A stretch of DNA of 64,000 nt from Propionispora vibrioides (GTDB lineage Bacteria > Bacillota > Negativicutes > Propionisporales > Propionisporaceae). The DNA lies in contig NZ_FODY01000020.1 in NCBI RefSeq assembly GCF_900110485.1, positions 23,427 through 87,426 on the forward strand, written 5' to 3'. The translations under genes and the position numbers were made by a program. The notes under the pieces are model-generated. The model was not told the DNA's origin. It ran no database searches and was given only the letters and a program-made list of their open reading frames with translations. Of the stretch, positions 1-8,064 are shown one piece after another (position 1 is the stretch's first letter; each line of letters opens with the position of its first letter).

Positions 1-87
1 TTATGGTAAGGAGAGATCGGTAAGCGAAAATCGGCACTGGGAATATGATTGAATGTTCCATAGTCCTATAAGAACCACATATGAAAA

Positions 88-305
88 GAGGTAGGTGCCC
101 TACGGGGCTTAATAGGGAAGTCCGGTGCAAGACCGGTGCGGTCCCGCCACTGTAATGAAGAGCGACTTCAAGAGGCAAGGCCACTGGGATATTCATCCTG
201 GGAAGGATTGGGGGAGCGATGACGCAGAGCCAGGAGAACTGCCTATCTGACAATCACCGGTTGACCTGCGAGCGACGGGGAGGCGATTACGACGGAAAGT
301 CTATA
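88..305 (+). promoter_or_regulatory. Cobalamin riboswitch 1
   Basis: Contains the B12-box features in order: a GGTGCC...GGCTTAATAGGGAA segment, the CCGGTGC/GCGGTCCCGCCACTGTAAT core, and the late AGCCAGGAGAACTGCC element followed by an ACCTGCGAGCGACGGGGAGG segment. These are hallmarks of the Cobalamin (Rfam RF00174-like) aptamer. It sits directly before a terminator, so adenosylcobalamin binding would be expected to stop transcription. Confidence 0.95.
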
Positions 306-362
306 GCCATAGGCTATTTTCAGATTGTCCTTTTTATGGATACCGAAAATAGTGCTGGGAAG

Positions 363-429
363 ATAGGTTTCTTTTGTGATCAACTTTTACGGCAGCAGGC
401 CGGTTGATGGCAAAAGAAACCTATTTTTT
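363..429 (+). terminator. Intrinsic terminator of riboswitch 1
   Basis: A 14-bp stem, ATAGGTTTCTTTTG pairing with CAAAAGAAACCTAT, encloses an inner TGATCAAC/GTTGATGG pairing and is followed by six T. It is the likely expression platform of riboswitch 1. Confidence 0.9.
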
Positions 430-514
430 ATGGTAAGGAGAGATCGGTAAGCGAAAATCGGCACTGGGAATATGATTGAATGTTCCATAGTCCTATAAGA
501 ACCACATATGAAAA

Positions 515-732
515 GAGGTAGGTGCCCTACGGGGCTTAATAGGGAAGTCCGGTGCAAGACCGGTGCGGTCCCGCCACTGTAATGAGGAGCGACTCCAAGG
601 GAAAGGCCACTGGGATATTCATCCTGGGAAGGATTGGGGGAGCGATGACGCAGAGCCAGGAGAACTGCCTATCTGACAATCACCGGTTGACCTGCGAGCG
701 ACGGGGAGGCGATTACGACGGAAAGTCTATGC
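515..732 (+). promoter_or_regulatory. Cobalamin riboswitch 2
   Basis: Second copy of the aptamer with the same conserved blocks (GGCTTAATAGGGAA, GCGGTCCCGCCACTGTAAT, AGCCAGGAGAACTGCC). It lies about 165 bases ahead of the first acyl-CoA dehydrogenase and controls the succinyl-CoA to butyryl-CoA gene set. In series with riboswitch 1 it makes a two-gate leader. Confidence 0.95.
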
Positions 733-788
733 CCATAGGCTAATTTCAGGCTGTCCTTTTTTAAGGATACCCGAAATAGTACGGTAAG

Positions 789-855
789 ATAGGTTTCCTT
801 TGTGATCAACTTTTACGGCGGCAGGCCGGTTGATGGCAAAGGAAACCTATTTTTA
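789..855 (+). terminator. Intrinsic terminator of riboswitch 2
   Basis: Stem ATAGGTTTCCTTTG pairs with CAAAGGAAACCTAT and is followed by a T run. Relative to the first copy one T is C on the left arm and the paired A is G on the right arm. This compensatory change keeps the helix and supports its function. Confidence 0.9.
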
Positions 856-896
856 TTTGACTTAAGACAAAGATAAAAAGGAGAGAAGAGATACGC

Positions 897-2039
897 ATGT
901 TTACATTTACTGAAGAGCAGGAAATGCTTCGCCGTGCCGTACGCGAGTTTGTGGAAGCGGAAGTGGCTCCTAAAGCACAGGAATGGGATGAGCAGGATCA
1001 TTGTCCGGCAGAACTGTTTCCCCTGCTGGGCGATATGGGGATAATCGGGATTTTTGTGCCGGAAGCGTATGGCGGCGTAGGCTTGGGCTACGTGGAGCGG
1101 GTTATCTGCCTGGAAGAACTGGCCCGCCACTGTGCCGGTCTGGCGATTACGGTGATGGCCCATCAACTGTGCATGGGCGGTGTCATGAACTATGGCACAG
1201 AAGAGCAAAAGCAAAAGTATTTGCCTGATCTGGCCAGGGGCAGAAAAATCGGGGCGCTGTCACTGACGGAAGCTACCGGCGGCTCTAATTTCATGGGACA
1301 GACGGCTAATGGGGAATGGAAAGACGGTCAGTGGGTGCTCAATGGCCGTAAGTGTTTTATCACCAATGCCCACCTTGCCGATCTTGACCTGTGGACGGTT
1401 GTTACCGGGAAAAATGCCAAAGGCCGGCCTGAACTGAGTGCCTTCCTGATTGACCGGGGAACGCCGGGGCATACGCCGGGAAGAGCCGAACACAAACTGG
1501 GCATGCGCTCGTCTAACACCGGTGATGTAAGCTGCGTCAATGTCCGGGTGGATGCTTCCCAAATGCTCGAGCAACGGGGCAAAGGTGCCAAAGTGGCACT
1601 GAGCACCATTCAGGAAGTAGGCCGTGCCGGCATGAGTGCTATTAATCTGGGGATTCTGCGTGGCTGCCTGGAGGAAGCGGTCCGGTTCTCCAATGAGCGG
1701 ATTATCTATGGTAAGCCGCTGCACCACATGACCAATATCCAGTTTGCCCTGGCGGAAAACCGGCTGGATTATGAAACGGCCCGTTTGCTGACCTATCGGG
1801 CTGCGTCAATGAAGGACAAAGGCGTCCCTTGTTCCGCCGAGTTTGCCATGGCCAAATATGCGGCTACCGAAGGAGCAATCCGGGCGGCAAAACGGACGAT
1901 TGATCTCATGGGCGGTTATGGCGTGATTAATGAATATCCCGTAGGGAGATATTTAAGAGACGCCCTGGCCGGTTCGACTGCCGGCGGGACTTCAGATGTT
2001 CTGAAAGTGGTCATTGCCGGTGAAACGGTGAAACAGTAG
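897..2039 (+). CDS. Acyl-CoA dehydrogenase family protein lacking the usual catalytic Glu
   Basis: A 380-residue flavoprotein of the acyl-CoA dehydrogenase family, the usual length. It opens with FTFTEEQEMLRRAVREF, has LTEATGGSNF and CFITNA flavin/substrate segments, and ends with a C-terminal helical domain. The C-terminal motif that normally reads FEGT reads AGGT here, so Gly363 replaces the catalytic Glu present at the same position (Glu363) in the paralog at 3980. Thus it may act on a different acyl-CoA or position, or in another role; butyryl-CoA dehydrogenase activity should not be assumed. The ATG is preceded by AAAAAGGAGAG. First gene after the double riboswitch, 44 bases ahead of etfB, so its electron partner is likely the encoded ETF. 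Confidence 0.85.
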   Translation: MFTFTEEQEMLRRAVREFVEAEVAPKAQEWDEQDHCPAELFPLLGDMGIIGIFVPEAYGGVGLGYVERVICLEELARHCAGLAITVMAHQLCMGGVMNYGTEEQKQKYLPDLARGRKIGALSLTEATGGSNFMGQTANGEWKDGQWVLNGRKCFITNAHLADLDLWTVVTGKNAKGRPELSAFLIDRGTPGHTPGRAEHKLGMRSSNTGDVSCVNVRVDASQMLEQRGKGAKVALSTIQEVGRAGMSAINLGILRGCLEEAVRFSNERIIYGKPLHHMTNIQFALAENRLDYETARLLTYRAASMKDKGVPCSAEFAMAKYAATEGAIRAAKRTIDLMGGYGVINEYPVGRYLRDALAGSTAGGTSDVLKVVIAGETVKQ

Positions 2040-2083
2040 TTCCCTGGAAGCTTAATTTATATCAGGCATAAGGAGAGATTGTT

Positions 2084-2905
2084 ATGGGACTAAACATAGC
2101 GGTGTGTATCAAATCGGTACCCGATCCGGCTTATTACGATAAGATCAGCATTGATCCTAAGACGAAAACTATTACCCGTAAAGGAATTCCGGCCATTATC
2201 AGCCCGGGAGATAAGCACGCTTTGGAAGCGGCTCTGCAGCTAAAGGATCAATATGGCGGTACAGTTACCGTCATTGGCATGGCGCCGCCGGAAGCGAAAA
2301 GGGAATTGTTCGAAGCACTGGCCATGGGGGCCGATGAAGCCGTGCTCTTAAGCGACCGGGCTTTTGCCGGTGCCGACACGTTGGCCACTTCGTACACTCT
2401 GGCTCAGGGGCTAAAAAGAAATGGCGACTTTGATCTGGTGCTGACCGGTACGGAAAGTGCCGATGGCGCCACCTCGCAGGTACCTGCTCAGTTGGCCGAG
2501 TGTCTGGGAATACCGCATTTGTGGAACGTGAAGGAGTTTGCCCTGACGGAGCAGCGCAAAATTCAGGCTAAAGTCAAACTGGAGGCGGCTACCGGCGAAT
2601 ACCTCATCACCTTGCCGGCGTTACTGGCCGTTTCACGGGAAGTCAATAAACCCCGTTATACCACCGCTTTTGGCATCGTCAAAGCCAAGGGGAAAAAATT
2701 GACCGTTATTGACAACCGGGAACTGCAGGCTGATGCGAAAAAAATCGGTCAGCAAGGTTCACCGACCTGGCCGGGCGATATTTTCATCGCTTCCCTGTCG
2801 CGCAAGGGCCAGGCCCTGACCGGCACGCCGGAAGAAATCGCGGCCAACCTGATCGAAAAAATACGTGCGGCCGGTATTACTCCGGTTGTTGCTAAGGAGG
2901 CGTAA
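2084..2905 (+). CDS. etfB: Electron transfer flavoprotein, beta subunit
   Basis: A 273-residue ETF beta subunit. The N-terminus (NIAVCIKSVPDP) and the internal TGTESADGATSQVPAQLAE segment are typical of the EtfB adenine-nucleotide/FAD-binding fold. With EtfA it carries electrons to or from the neighbouring acyl-CoA dehydrogenases in the cytoplasm. In anaerobes such ETFs with butyryl-CoA dehydrogenase often bifurcate electrons between crotonyl-CoA and ferredoxin; whether this one does cannot be read from sequence alone. Start ATG is preceded by AAGGAGAG. Three bases separate it from etfA. Confidence 0.95.
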   Translation: MGLNIAVCIKSVPDPAYYDKISIDPKTKTITRKGIPAIISPGDKHALEAALQLKDQYGGTVTVIGMAPPEAKRELFEALAMGADEAVLLSDRAFAGADTLATSYTLAQGLKRNGDFDLVLTGTESADGATSQVPAQLAECLGIPHLWNVKEFALTEQRKIQAKVKLEAATGEYLITLPALLAVSREVNKPRYTTAFGIVKAKGKKLTVIDNRELQADAKKIGQQGSPTWPGDIFIASLSRKGQALTGTPEEIAANLIEKIRAAGITPVVAKEA

Positions 2906-2908
2906 GAA

Positions 2909-3955
2909 ATGAAGCAGAGCTATAAGCGGGAAGATTACCGCGGCATATGGGTTATCGCCGAACAGGACGGTGACCGCATCAGCCGGGTGAGCTTGGAGCT
3001 GTTAACTAAGGCCAGAGAGTTAAAAGAGCAAGGAAAGCTTGCTGAACCGGTGACTGCCGTGCTGTTAGGAACTAACCTGGCGGACTTTCCGGCCAAGCTG
3101 GCGGAAGCCGGAGCGGAAGCTGTTATTTTAGTAGATCATGCCGCGCTGCGTTATTTCCGGAATGAAGCCTATGCGCTCATCATTAAAGAACTTGTGGAAG
3201 AAAGAAAACCGTCGGTGATTCTCATGGGCGCTACGGCAGCCGGTTCGGATCTGGCTCCTACGGTGGGAGCTAAATTGTGGACTGGGGTGGCTGCCCACTG
3301 CGTGGATTTGAAATTAAATGACCAAGGCAATCTGGTGGCTGTGGTACCGGCCTTTGGCGGCAAAGTACTGGGCGATATTTTATGTCCCGAACTCCGGCCG
3401 CAGATGGCAACTGTCCGTCCCGGCATTTTGGGCAAAGCGCTTTGTTTCCCTCATGACCACTATCAAGTGGAGCATCATGATCCTGCCGCTGCCTTGGTTA
3501 AGGACAAAGGGCTGGTACAAGCGATTGGTGTCAGCTATGAACCGGTGCAGGGCGTACCTTTGGAGGAAGCGGAAGTTGTGGTGGCCGGCGGCTTTGGCGC
3601 AGCCACCGAAGAAAACTGGCAGTTGGTTGAAACGCTGGCCGGCGTGCTGGGCGGCGCCGTGGGGTGCACCAGACCGCCCCTGGATGAAGGCTGGGCCAGA
3701 GACTATCAGATGATCGGCACCAGCGGCAAATCGGTGCGTCCCAAAGTGTATATCGGTGTGGGGATTTCCGGTGCCACCCATCATGTCTGCGGGATGAAAG
3801 ATGCCGGGCTGATCATTTCTATCAATAAAGATGAGAAGGCTCCTATTTTTGAAGTATCCGACATTCGCGTTACCGCCGATGTGGCAACTATTTTACCGCT
3901 GGTCATTGAAGGACTGCAGAAAAATAGCCAGGATGAGGTCTGCCGTCTGGCATAA
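2909..3955 (+). CDS. etfA: Electron transfer flavoprotein, alpha subunit
   Basis: A 348-residue EtfA with an N-terminal nucleotide-fold domain and the C-terminal FAD-binding domain. The latter is marked by GCTRPPLDEGW, the IGTSGKSVRPKVYIGVGISG segment and a following SINKDEKAPIFEVSD. It forms the heterodimer with EtfB encoded three bases upstream. A stand-alone EtfA-N-like protein also occurs at 13828, probably a different function. Confidence 0.95.
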   Translation: MKQSYKREDYRGIWVIAEQDGDRISRVSLELLTKARELKEQGKLAEPVTAVLLGTNLADFPAKLAEAGAEAVILVDHAALRYFRNEAYALIIKELVEERKPSVILMGATAAGSDLAPTVGAKLWTGVAAHCVDLKLNDQGNLVAVVPAFGGKVLGDILCPELRPQMATVRPGILGKALCFPHDHYQVEHHDPAAALVKDKGLVQAIGVSYEPVQGVPLEEAEVVVAGGFGAATEENWQLVETLAGVLGGAVGCTRPPLDEGWARDYQMIGTSGKSVRPKVYIGVGISGATHHVCGMKDAGLIISINKDEKAPIFEVSDIRVTADVATILPLVIEGLQKNSQDEVCRLA

Positions 3956-3979
3956 GGCCGGCTAAGGAGGGGAAAAGAC

Positions 3980-5122
3980 GTGCAGTTTGAGCTGAGCAAG
4001 GAACAAGAAGCATGGCGCCGGTTGAGTCAGGAGTTTGCTGTGAAATATATTGCGCCTACCGTGCAGGAACGGGATGAGGCGGAGGAATTTTCCCGCTCGT
4101 TGTATGATGAGTTGGGACTGCTGGGGCTTACCGGGATTTGTTTCCCGGAAAAGTATGGCGGTCGCGGCGGCGATTGTCTCAGTTATATCCTGGCAGCGGA
4201 AGAGCTGGCCAAGGTGGATGACAGCCTGGCGGTGTCGCTTTCAGCTTCCGTTATGCTCTGTCAATGGCCGCTTTACCAATATGGCACGGAAGACCAAAAG
4301 GAACGGTATCTGAAACCGCTGGTGGAAGGAAGGCGGCTGGGGGCTTTTGCGCTGACCGAACCGCAGGCAGGTACTGATGCGGCCGGGCAGCAGACCACAG
4401 CCACCCGCCAGGGCGACGGCTACCGGCTGCGGGGCAATAAGATTTTCATTACCAATGGCGGTGAGGCGGAAACCTATGTCGTATTCGCCATGACCGATAA
4501 AAGCAAGGGAATCAAAGGAATCAGCGCTTTTATTCTGGAAAAGGGCATGCCTGGCTTTATCTTTGGTAAAACCGAGCGGAAGCTGGGCATCCGCAGTTCG
4601 GTGACCAGGGAATTGATTTTCCAGGATGTCTATGTACCCGGAGAGAATTTGCTGGGAGCCGAAGGGCAGGGCTTTAAGATCGCCATGACGACGCTGGATG
4701 GCGGACGCATCAGCGTGGCGGCTCAGGCTCTGGGGATTGCCCAGGCCGCGCTGGATTATGCGCTGGCCTATGCCAAGCAAAGAGAGCAGTTTGGCAAACC
4801 GGTCGTTGCCAATCAGGGAATTTCCTTCTTATTGGCCGATATGGCGACAAGAGTGGAGGCGGCGCGGCTGCTTACTTATCAGGCGGCGGCCGCCAGAGAC
4901 TTGGGGAAGTCCTGCGCCAAGGAGGCGGCGATGGCTAAGCTGTTTGCCTCCGATATTGCTATGGCGGTAGCTACCGATGCAGTGCAGATTTTTGGCGGCT
5001 ATGGCTATCGGCGGGAATTTCCGGTGGAACGTCTGCTGCGCGATGCCAAAATCACCCAGATATTTGAGGGAACCAACCAGGTGCAGCGAATGGTTATTGC
5101 CGGTGCATTGCTGAAAGATTGA
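3980..5122 (+). CDS. Acyl-CoA dehydrogenase (probable butyryl-CoA dehydrogenase)
   Basis: A 380-residue short-chain acyl-CoA dehydrogenase. It carries ALTEPQAGTDA, IFITNGG, the helix-G segment and the C-terminal IFEGTNQVQR motif in which Glu363 is the expected catalytic base. It is the natural candidate to reduce crotonyl-CoA, the product of the dehydratase at 8065, to butyryl-CoA with EtfBA. GTG start behind AAGGAGGGG, 24 bases after etfA. Substrate chain length is inferred from pathway context. Confidence 0.9.
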   Translation: MQFELSKEQEAWRRLSQEFAVKYIAPTVQERDEAEEFSRSLYDELGLLGLTGICFPEKYGGRGGDCLSYILAAEELAKVDDSLAVSLSASVMLCQWPLYQYGTEDQKERYLKPLVEGRRLGAFALTEPQAGTDAAGQQTTATRQGDGYRLRGNKIFITNGGEAETYVVFAMTDKSKGIKGISAFILEKGMPGFIFGKTERKLGIRSSVTRELIFQDVYVPGENLLGAEGQGFKIAMTTLDGGRISVAAQALGIAQAALDYALAYAKQREQFGKPVVANQGISFLLADMATRVEAARLLTYQAAAARDLGKSCAKEAAMAKLFASDIAMAVATDAVQIFGGYGYRREFPVERLLRDAKITQIFEGTNQVQRMVIAGALLKD

Positions 5123-5165
5123 AAGTACGACTTAATTATAAAACATACGTAAGGAGAGGATTTAA

Positions 5166-6524
5166 ATGGAAGGAACTATAGACATTTTGATGGCGAAGGC
5201 CAAGGCGGCGCAGAGCGCCATTGAGGATTACACGCAGGAAGAGATCGATCAATTGGTAAGGGTCATTGGCCAGGTGGTCTATGACAATGCCGAAATGCTG
5301 GCGAGAGAGGCGGTAGATGAAACCGGTATGGGTGTCTATGAAGACAAAGTAGCCAAATGCCGGGGTAAATCGCAAACTATCTGGCACAACCTGAAGGATA
5401 AGAAATCAGTAGGCATTATTAAAGAGGAACCGGAAAAAGGTTTGCTTTATGTGGCGAAGCCTAAAGGCGTTATTGCTGCGATTACTCCAACCACCAACCC
5501 GGTTGTTACGCCTATGTGCAATGCCATGTTTGCCTTAAAGGGCCGGAATGTTATCATCGTGGCACCCCATCCCCGCTCGAAAAAATGTTCCGCTCATACG
5601 GTGAATTTAATGCGGAACGAGCTGAAAAAACTGGGTGCTCCGGAAGATTTGATCCAGGTGATTGAGGAGCCGACGATGGAGTTGACCCAGGAATTAATGA
5701 AGGCTGCCGACGTAGTGGTTGCTACCGGCGGTATGGGTCTGGTCAAAGCTGCTTATGCCAGCGGTAAACCGGCCTACGGCGTGGGCGCCGGCAATGTGCA
5801 GGTTATCGTCGATCGCGGTTATGATTATGATCAGGCGGCTAAGGATATTATTGCGGGCCGTAAATTTGACAATGGGATTATTTGCTCCGGCGAACAATGC
5901 ATTATTGCGCCGAAGGAAGATCATGTAGCTGTCATGGCCGCTTTTGAACGCAACGGCGCTTACTATATTCAGGATGAATCCACCGTTGATAAGTTTAGAA
6001 AAATCATGTTCCCCGAAGGAAAAATCAATTCGGCGCTGGTCGGCAAGTCGGTGCAGTACATTGCTGATGCTGCCGGAGTCAGCGTGCCGGAAAATACGAA
6101 GATTATCGTTTTGAAACCGCAGGGACGGGGTACGGCAGATTTATTATGCAAGGAAAAAATGTTCCCCATTATGATTACCCTCCCCTACGATACCTTTGAA
6201 GAAGCGGTTGAAATCGCCAACACCAATCTGCTTTATGAGGGAGCCGGTCATACGGCAGCCATTCATTCCCATAATGAAGAGCATATCCGCCAGGCCGGAG
6301 CTGTGCTGCCGATCAGCCGCCTGGTAGTCAATCAACCGTCTTCCACCGGTGCCGGCGGCAGCTTCTACAACGGCTTTAACCCGACGACTACCCTGGGTTG
6401 CGGTTCGTGGGGCAATAACAGCATCTCTGAAAACCTGAACTATGAACATTTGATTAATGTATCCCGCATCGGCTTTTTCATGAAAGATACTACCATTCCC
6501 ACGGCCAAAGAAATCTGGGGCTAA
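5166..6524 (+). CDS. sucD: CoA-acylating succinate semialdehyde dehydrogenase
   Basis: A 452-residue aldehyde dehydrogenase of the acylating family, which reduces succinyl-CoA to succinate semialdehyde with NAD(P)H. Cys240 in the ICSGEQ motif is the catalytic thiol, and TPTTNPV with the VVATGGMG segment fit the SucD/AdhE-type fold. The substrate is assigned from the neighbours: 4-hydroxybutyrate dehydrogenase, 4-hydroxybutyryl-CoA dehydratase and 4-hydroxybutyrate CoA-transferase follow in order as in Clostridium kluyveri-type pathways. The start has AAGGAGAGG upstream. An aldehyde dehydrogenase for another acyl-CoA is less likely. Confidence 0.9.
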   Translation: MEGTIDILMAKAKAAQSAIEDYTQEEIDQLVRVIGQVVYDNAEMLAREAVDETGMGVYEDKVAKCRGKSQTIWHNLKDKKSVGIIKEEPEKGLLYVAKPKGVIAAITPTTNPVVTPMCNAMFALKGRNVIIVAPHPRSKKCSAHTVNLMRNELKKLGAPEDLIQVIEEPTMELTQELMKAADVVVATGGMGLVKAAYASGKPAYGVGAGNVQVIVDRGYDYDQAAKDIIAGRKFDNGIICSGEQCIIAPKEDHVAVMAAFERNGAYYIQDESTVDKFRKIMFPEGKINSALVGKSVQYIADAAGVSVPENTKIIVLKPQGRGTADLLCKEKMFPIMITLPYDTFEEAVEIANTNLLYEGAGHTAAIHSHNEEHIRQAGAVLPISRLVVNQPSSTGAGGSFYNGFNPTTTLGCGSWGNNSISENLNYEHLINVSRIGFFMKDTTIPTAKEIWG

Positions 6525-6533
6525 GTCAGGAAT

Positions 6534-6690
6534 TTGCTGATTTAGTAAGCATACCGGCACGACGAGAGATTTTTTCGCCTGACAAGGAAGAAAAACAGCA
6601 GGAGTCTCATCGCTTTTTAAGTTTTTTCTGACAAAGTCAGGCGGAAAAGATCCGCGTGATGCATCTGCGAATAAATCAACGGTTTCCTAA
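6534..6690 (+). repeat. Family A inverted-end repeat (copy A1, degenerate)
   Basis: The sucD to 4hbD gap is a diverged copy of the A family. It begins near TTTGCTGATTTAG and ends near AATAAATCAACGGTTT, with the shared interior GAGAGATTTTTTCGCCTGACAAGGAAG and a later GGCGGAAAAGATCCG. Non-coding; the ends are inverted relatives of AACC.CTGATT. Confidence 0.7.
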
Positions 6691-6712
6691 ATAAAACAGG
6701 AGGTTGATAAAT

Positions 6713-7825
6713 ATGGTACCTTTTAGACTGGTTCCCCGTATCGCATTGCATTCGAGCTTTGCGGAATTTATTAAGGAATTTCAGCTTAATGGCGAGGACT
6801 TAATTGTTACTAACGAATTTATTCAGACCGGAGTGAAACCGGCCGATTTGGCGGCCCGGGTTGTTTTTCAGGAACGGTTTGGTACAGGCGAACCTTCCAA
6901 TGTGATGATGGACAGTATTTTTCAGGAAGCGCGCCGTCAGCCTTATAAACGGGTCATAGCCGTAGGCGGCGGTACGGTCATCGATGTGGCTAAGTTGTTG
7001 GCTTTGGGCGGCAACGGCAGCACGGTGGATTATTTTGAAGGGCGCATCCCGGTGGAAAAAGCCAGGGAACTGATTATTATCCCGACAACCTGCGGGACCG
7101 GCAGCGAAGTAACCAACATTGCCATTATGGAGATCAAAGAACAGAAGACAAAAAAAGGGCTGGCGACAGATGCGATTTTTGCCGACTATGCTGTTCTAAT
7201 TCCGGAACTCTTAGCGAGCCTGCCTTATCAGGTATTTGCTACCAGCTCGATCGACGCCCTGATTCACGCGACGGAATCCTTTGTGGCACCGGGATCAAAT
7301 CCTCTGACCGAATTATATGCCATACAGGCCATTGCCATGATTTTGCAGGGTTATAAGACCATTGCTGCGGAAGGGAAGGACTCTCGGCGGGAGCTTATGG
7401 GAGACTTCCTGCTGGCCAGCACTTATGCCGGCATCGCCTTTGGCAATACCGGGGTTGGGGCGGTGCATGCCCTGTCTTATCCGCTGGGCGGCGTATATCA
7501 CGTGCCGCATGGCGAAGCCAATCAGCAGATGTTTACCACCATCTTCCGGGCCTATAAAGAAATCAAGGCGCAGGGGAAAATCGAAGCGTTGGAAGAAATT
7601 CTGGCGCACAATCTAGGCGTCTCGGTAAATGAAGTATGGCCGGCTTTTGACAGCCTGTTGGAGGCTATTCTCCCCAGAAAACCGCTCAAGGCATACGGTA
7701 TGAAAGAAGAAGATATTGTGCTCTTTACCGACAGTGTCATAAAAAATCAGCAGCGGTTATTGAAAAACAATTATGTTTCCTTGTCCAGAGAGCAGATGAT
7801 CGCCATTTACACCGAGTTGTACTAG
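6713..7825 (+). CDS. 4hbD: 4-hydroxybutyrate dehydrogenase (iron-containing ADH family)
   Basis: A 370-residue group III alcohol dehydrogenase that would reduce succinate semialdehyde to 4-hydroxybutyrate. It has the GGGTVIDVAK nucleotide motif, TTCGTGSE, and metal ligands Asp181, His185, His252 and His266 in SSIDALIHA and VHALSYPLGG...HGEAN. ATG 6713 is preferred over a TTG at 6704 because AGGAGG at 6698-6703 is 9 bases from the ATG and abuts the TTG. Substrate is assigned from its place between sucD and abfD. Confidence 0.9.
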   Translation: MVPFRLVPRIALHSSFAEFIKEFQLNGEDLIVTNEFIQTGVKPADLAARVVFQERFGTGEPSNVMMDSIFQEARRQPYKRVIAVGGGTVIDVAKLLALGGNGSTVDYFEGRIPVEKARELIIIPTTCGTGSEVTNIAIMEIKEQKTKKGLATDAIFADYAVLIPELLASLPYQVFATSSIDALIHATESFVAPGSNPLTELYAIQAIAMILQGYKTIAAEGKDSRRELMGDFLLASTYAGIAFGNTGVGAVHALSYPLGGVYHVPHGEANQQMFTTIFRAYKEIKAQGKIEALEEILAHNLGVSVNEVWPAFDSLLEAILPRKPLKAYGMKEEDIVLFTDSVIKNQQRLLKNNYVSLSREQMIAIYTELY

Positions 7826-7968
7826 ATGCTGTTTAATGAACCTGTCGTTATGACGAATAAATTTTTCGCCTGACAAGGAAGTAAAGCCGCACAGGCTACT
7901 TCAAAGATTTTCTAACATGGCCTGACGAAAAAAGATCCGTCAGAACGTGCAGTGAGAATAAATATTTT
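7826..7968 (+). repeat. Family A repeat (copy A2, degenerate)
   Basis: Begins at the stop of the preceding gene and matches the A family (TTTAATGA.CCTG, TTTTTCGCCTGACAAGGAAGTAAA, AAAAAGATCCGTCAGAACG, GTGAGAATAAAT). The end repeats are eroded. Non-coding. Confidence 0.65.
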
Positions 7969-7975
7969 TTACCCG

Positions 7976-8023
7976 GGGCGTGTCTTGAAACTAACGGAAT
8001 GATCCAGATAAGAGACACGCCCG
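7976..8023 (+). repeat. Repeat D copy 1 within a hairpin
   Basis: GGGCGTGTCT pairs with AGACACGCCC across about 27 bases. The segment 7977-8006 (GGCGTGTCTT, four variable bases, CTAACGGAATGATCCA) recurs at 33922-33951, where it forms the 3' end of a gene. It lies 42 bases ahead of abfD. Confidence 0.75.
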
Positions 8024-8064
8024 AAGGAACCACTGAAATAGACAAAAATAAGGAGGGTTTTACT

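Larger units (their letters stand above)
1..855 (+). repeat. Tandem duplication of a riboswitch-terminator unit
   Basis: Positions 1-427 and 428-855 are near-identical direct repeats with an offset of 427. Each unit holds a remnant leader with a ribosome-binding-like TGGTAAGGAGAG, a cobalamin riboswitch and an intrinsic terminator. The same leader words occur just before the ompH start at 19187, so the unit may derive from a similar riboswitch-leader elsewhere. Copies differ by a few substitutions and a 2-base length change. The first copy begins at the window edge, so further copies upstream cannot be excluded. Confidence 0.9.

Noticed and set aside
219..743. Short frames starting MTQSQENCLSDN within riboswitches 1 and 2 (similar ones in 6 and 7)
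   Set aside because: They are translations of the conserved AGCCAGGAGAACTGCC aptamer block and not genes.
4241..4780. Minus-strand frame of 179 codons over the second acyl-CoA dehydrogenase
   Set aside because: Antisense shadow with no start signals or domain pattern.
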